Below, in pieces: positions 62,813 through 64,000 of a stretch of DNA of 64,000 nucleotides. The notes under the pieces were generated by a model. It was not told the origin of the DNA. It did no database searches and was given only the letters and a program-made list of their open reading frames with translations. The stretch's first letter is position 1; the number at the start of each line of letters is the position of its first letter. The DNA is from Paenibacillus sp. Root52 (GTDB lineage Bacteria; Bacillota; Bacilli; Paenibacillales; Paenibacillaceae): assembly GCF_001426865.1 (NCBI RefSeq), contig NZ_LMFO01000009.1:20524-84523 (forward strand). The letters are read 5' to 3'. A program made the translations under genes and the position numbers.

Positions 62813-63844
62813 ATGAGTTTTTTCAGAAATCAATTTTCAAATGTGGTGGAATGGGAAGAGTTCAGAGATGATATGATTTTCTGGAAGTGGAGTAATCGGG
62901 AGATCAAGAAGGGTAGTAAGCTGATTATTCGTGCAGGTCAGGATGCGATTTTCCTGAATAACGGCAAAGTGGAAGGGATTTTTGAGGATGAAGGCTCATT
63001 CAACATTGATTCCGAGATTATTCCGTTTCTGTCGACGCTGAAAGGCTTCAAGTTTGGCTTTAATAGTGGTATGCGCGTTGAAGTGTTGTTTGTGAATACG
63101 AAGGAATTTACGGTGAGATGGGGAACCCAGAGTCCGGTATTAATTCCGACGCCGCAGCTTCCGGGCGGAATGCCGATTCGTGCGAACGGTACATTTAACT
63201 TCAAAGTAAGTGACTACGTCACGCTAATTGATAAGATTGCAGGCATTAAGCAAAGCTACTTGGTCGATGATGTCAAAATTCGAATTACCTCTGTGCTCGA
63301 TCAGTTGCTGATGAAGTGGATCAGCCGTGAAGGGAAAGATATGTTCAACCTGCAGGCGAATGCAACAGATATAGCCAAAGGGATTCAGGAAGATCTGGAT
63401 ATGCAGATGATGGATATCGGGATTGGCATTACCGGTTTCCAAGTGATGAGCTTCAACTATCCGCAAGAAATTCAGGATATGATTACGAAGACGGCTTCAC
63501 ATGAGATGATCGGCAATCTGCAAAAGTACCAACAGGTGAGCATGACCGACGGCATCTCCTCAGGTAAGGTGCAAGGCGGCGGCGCGGCTTCGGATATGGC
63601 TGGTATGATGATGGGCATGAACATGGCGAATGAAATGATGAAGAACATGAACCAAAATCAGAATTCAAGCCAAAACCAGAACAACCAGGGTCAGAGCCAA
63701 AACCAAAGCCAAAATCAAAATCAAGGCGATAACTCAGGCTCCGCTTCATCCTCGGAAGGCAAGAAGCCTAACTTCTGTCCAAACTGTGGTGCCAAAAACG
63801 AAGGTGCTAACTTCTGTCCGAATTGTGGGCATAAGCTGGGCTAA
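62813..63844 (+). CDS. YdjI-like SPFH-domain protein with C-terminal zinc ribbon
   Basis: 343 aa with GGGACGGGA ahead of the ATG. An SPFH/band-7-like domain covers ~20-225 (RAGQDAIFLNNGKVEGIFED, LPGGMPIRANGTFNFKVSDY). Then a Met/Gly-rich part, a Gln/Asn/Ser-rich linker (~283-320; repeated NQNQ/SQNQ) and a zinc ribbon CPNCGAKNEGANFCPNCG at the end. B. subtilis YdjI tethers or localises PspA. Last gene of the operon, closed by a terminator. Confidence 0.9.
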   Translation: MSFFRNQFSNVVEWEEFRDDMIFWKWSNREIKKGSKLIIRAGQDAIFLNNGKVEGIFEDEGSFNIDSEIIPFLSTLKGFKFGFNSGMRVEVLFVNTKEFTVRWGTQSPVLIPTPQLPGGMPIRANGTFNFKVSDYVTLIDKIAGIKQSYLVDDVKIRITSVLDQLLMKWISREGKDMFNLQANATDIAKGIQEDLDMQMMDIGIGITGFQVMSFNYPQEIQDMITKTASHEMIGNLQKYQQVSMTDGISSGKVQGGGAASDMAGMMMGMNMANEMMKNMNQNQNSSQNQNNQGQSQNQSQNQNQGDNSGSASSSEGKKPNFCPNCGAKNEGANFCPNCGHKLG

Positions 63845-63860
63845 AGGAATAAGAAAAATC

Positions 63861-63906
63861 GGGCTAACTCACAAGTACATGGTACTGTGCAGTTAGCTCT
63901 TTTTTG
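63861..63906 (+). terminator. Terminator of the pspA operon
   Basis: A long imperfect stem (GGGCTAACT...AGTTAGCTC with inner GTAC/GTAC) followed by TTTTTTG. Confidence 0.85.
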
Positions 63907-63945
63907 TTATAACGAAAGGCAATGTTTTAACTTTTAAATAAAGTG

Positions 63946-63986
63946 TTGACAACGAAAATAAAATCATATATCTTTAACTTAAGATA
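63946..63986 (+). promoter_or_regulatory. Promoter with overlapping inverted repeat at the window edge
   Basis: TTGACA (63946-63951), 17-bp spacer, TATCTT (63969-63974). The -10 is part of TATCTT-N6-AAGATA (63969-63986). The controlled gene lies outside the window. Confidence 0.5.
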
Positions 63987-64000
63987 TTTAATTTAAAAAT

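Overview
The window reads as a chromosomal segment of a low-to-mid GC Gram-positive endospore-former, most likely Paenibacillus. The reasons are strong AGGAGG-type ribosome binding sites, frequent TTG/GTG starts, extended -10 promoters, the order TPR protein-trxB-(glcK)-rapZ-yvcK-whiA-HPr/Crh, the cggR-gap-pgk-tpiA-gpmI-eno operon followed by secG-rnr-smpB-ssrA, 'stalk' (copper amine oxidase N-like) secreted proteins, and LplA/LplB/YtcP-type sugar ABC transporters. Assignments rest on motifs, gene order and remembered family features; no database search was run.

Layout. (1) 1-6011: end of a carbohydrate uptake operon (solute-binding lipoprotein, two permeases, TIM-barrel isomerase, unassigned possible glycan-processing enzyme). 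(2) 6202-10297: TPR protein, thioredoxin reductase, AI-2E-type permease. (3) 10500-13959, minus strand: YvfRSTU-like ABC exporter with its histidine kinase and response regulator. (4) 14316-19587: glucokinase, RapZ, YvcK/MgfK, WhiA, HPr/Crh-like protein, SIMPL-domain protein. (5) 19793-23170: divergent stalk-domain secreted proteins. (6) 23370-24220: clpP with a CtsR operator, and tRNA-Arg(CCG). (7) 24703-32035: the central glycolytic operon with a CggR operator. (8) 32245-38426: secG and a ribosome-rescue/RNA-decay block (rnr, smpB, ssrA). (9) 38465-49443: small hypothetical and secreted proteins, a NodB deacetylase, a 20-copy 9-bp tandem array, an alpha/beta hydrolase, a YbdG-like mechanosensitive channel, an AraC/siderophore-binding fusion, PI-PLC and an aldo/keto reductase. 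(10) 49580-53875: GH38 alpha-mannosidase and a divergent AraC regulator with a cre site between them. (11) 54115-59363: four-carbon acid-sugar catabolism (PdxA-like dehydrogenase, DUF1537 kinase, KdgT permease, PrpR-like regulator). (12) 60039-63844: PspA followed by YdjG, YdjH and YdjI homologues (envelope stress).

The most unusual stretch is 32-38.4 kb. RNase R carries a Gly/Arg/Lys/Ser-rich tail of about 218 residues. smpB is interrupted by one in-frame ochre codon where SmpB proteins normally have Gln (CAA to TAA). ssrA (tmRNA) is followed by a 945-bp insert that carries a 65-aa ORF overlapping a zeta-toxin-like kinase, and that ends in a second 94-bp copy of the tmRNA 3' end with 4 mismatches. 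This is the signature of integration at ssrA, here a toxin-antitoxin mini-island without an integrase. Other points worth a look are the 9-bp array with a 2-nt phase break, the AraC regulator fused in frame to a lipobox-bearing siderophore-binding domain, a Crh-locus protein that keeps the phosphorylatable His15, and an enhancer-binding-protein look-alike without the sigma54 contact motif.
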